Below are positions 4,768 through 5,128 of a DNA stretch of 5,128 bases, piece by piece. This stretch comes from Bdellovibrionales bacterium (GTDB lineage: Bacteria; Bdellovibrionota; UBA1018; CAIMNF01), in assembly GCA_947457605.1 (NCBI GenBank), contig CANGWP010000153.1, forward strand, positions 1-5,128. Direction: 5' to 3'. A program made the position numbers and the translations under genes. The notes beneath the pieces are model-generated. The model made no database searches. It was given only the letters and a program-made list of their open reading frames with translations, and was not told where the DNA came from. How positions within the stretch are numbered: position 1 is the stretch's first letter; the number at the start of each line of letters is the position of its first letter.

Positions 4768-5128
4768 CAGATCATCGAAAGACATCGAAGAACACTTTTT
4801 CGGACTTGATCGAGATTGAATGGCTTCTCGATGTAGTCCACCACTCCCTCATTCCAGGCATCCGTCGCAAGCGTCGGATTGGATCTTCCCGTAATCCAGA
4901 TCACCGGAATTTCAAGCCCAAGTTCATTCATTCGCTTTAAAAGCCCCATTCCATTCATTTCGGGCATGTTGTAATCCGTGATCAACAGCTGATAGGTGCG
5001 GCTTCCAAGCTCGCTCAGGGCCTGAGCGCCATTCTCCACGCACTTGACCTCGACAAGGTCCTCGATCAAGTCCTTAAGGATTTCACGAATCTCCACCTCA
5101 TCATCTGCAATCAGAACGCGCTTTTTGC
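4767..5128 (-). CDS. Single-domain CheY-like response regulator receiver, 5' end outside the window
   Basis: The frame stays open to the right edge, giving 119 visible residues beginning KKRVLIADDEVEIREIL, so the start lies beyond 5128; only a few residues are probably missing. The GTG at 5096 that could look like a start is Val in the middle of the conserved beta-1/alpha-1 segment. Receiver landmarks, numbered from the first visible residue, are the acidic pocket DDE (8-10), the phosphoacceptor Asp51 in LLITDYNMPEMNG (codon 4974-4976), Thr79 in WITGRS, and Lys101 in IEKPF. All five key positions are present, so the protein should be phosphorylatable. The reading frame stops right after alpha-5 with no output domain, so it acts either through protein contacts, as CheY and Spo0F do, or as a phosphotransfer element. 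The partner kinase is not in view. If a further domain exists it would have to be N-terminal, outside the window. It is 94 bp upstream of E1 alpha; no functional link is evident. Confidence 0.92.
   Translation of the reverse strand, partial: KKRVLIADDEVEIREILKDLIEDLVEVKCVENGAQALSELGSRTYQLLITDYNMPEMNGMGLLKRMNELGLEIPVIWITGRSNPTLATDAWNEGVVDYIEKPFNLDQVRKSVLRCLSMI

Noticed and set aside
4767..5096. Receiver protein starting at the GTG at 5096
   Set aside because: The conserved segment KRVLIADDE lies upstream in the same open frame, so the GTG is an internal Val codon and the gene runs off the window.
1..5128. tRNA, rRNA, CRISPR array, transposase or phage genes
   Set aside because: No matching sequence patterns were seen; there are no regularly spaced direct repeats and no recombinase-like protein in any frame.

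Overview
The window comes from a Gram-negative bacterium with an LPS outer membrane. The support is an HldD-type heptose epimerase (LPS inner-core biosynthesis) and a Blc-type outer-membrane lipocalin lipoprotein. Base composition looks close to balanced by eye. I cannot place the organism firmly; a deltaproteobacterial or Bdellovibrionota-like lineage is a guess from the style of the proteins, not a demonstrated assignment. All six protein genes lie on the minus strand, so transcription runs from high to low coordinates.

In transcription order: (1) a single-domain CheY-like receiver protein, cut by the right edge (5128-4767); (2) a 94-bp gap with a nested inverted repeat; (3) E1 alpha (4672-3686) and E1 beta (3686-2619) of a thiamine-diphosphate 2-oxoacid dehydrogenase, most like the branched-chain (2-oxoisovalerate) type, joined by a TAATG overlap with a strong Shine-Dalgarno; (4) a 71-bp gap with a plausible sigma-70 promoter; (5) a Blc-like lipocalin lipoprotein (2547-2002); (6) a 437-bp gene-free stretch (2001-1565) almost filled by two adjacent long palindromes; (7) an Mrp/ApbC/NBP35-type P-loop ATPase with an N-terminal MIP18 domain (1564-443); (8) the start of HldD (436-1), cut at its catalytic tyrosine.

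The two E1 genes form one functional unit: together they make the decarboxylating E1 heterotetramer. The E2 and E3 partners are not in view. mrp and hldD are tightly spaced (6 bp, same frame) and probably co-transcribed, with no known shared pathway. The lipocalin appears to have its own promoter.

The genes are ordinary housekeeping types. The most unusual part is the intergenic stretch 1565-2001. It carries two unrelated-sequence palindromes with the same plan: a perfect 22-bp stem enclosing about 52-56 nt that hold two small hairpins, with imperfect outer arms extending each element to 224 bp and 133 bp. They could be dispersed palindromic elements or a structured RNA; this window alone cannot decide. 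Lesser oddities are an Mrp lacking the CxxC cluster motif and an E1 alpha with GDS in place of GDG in the thiamine-diphosphate motif.
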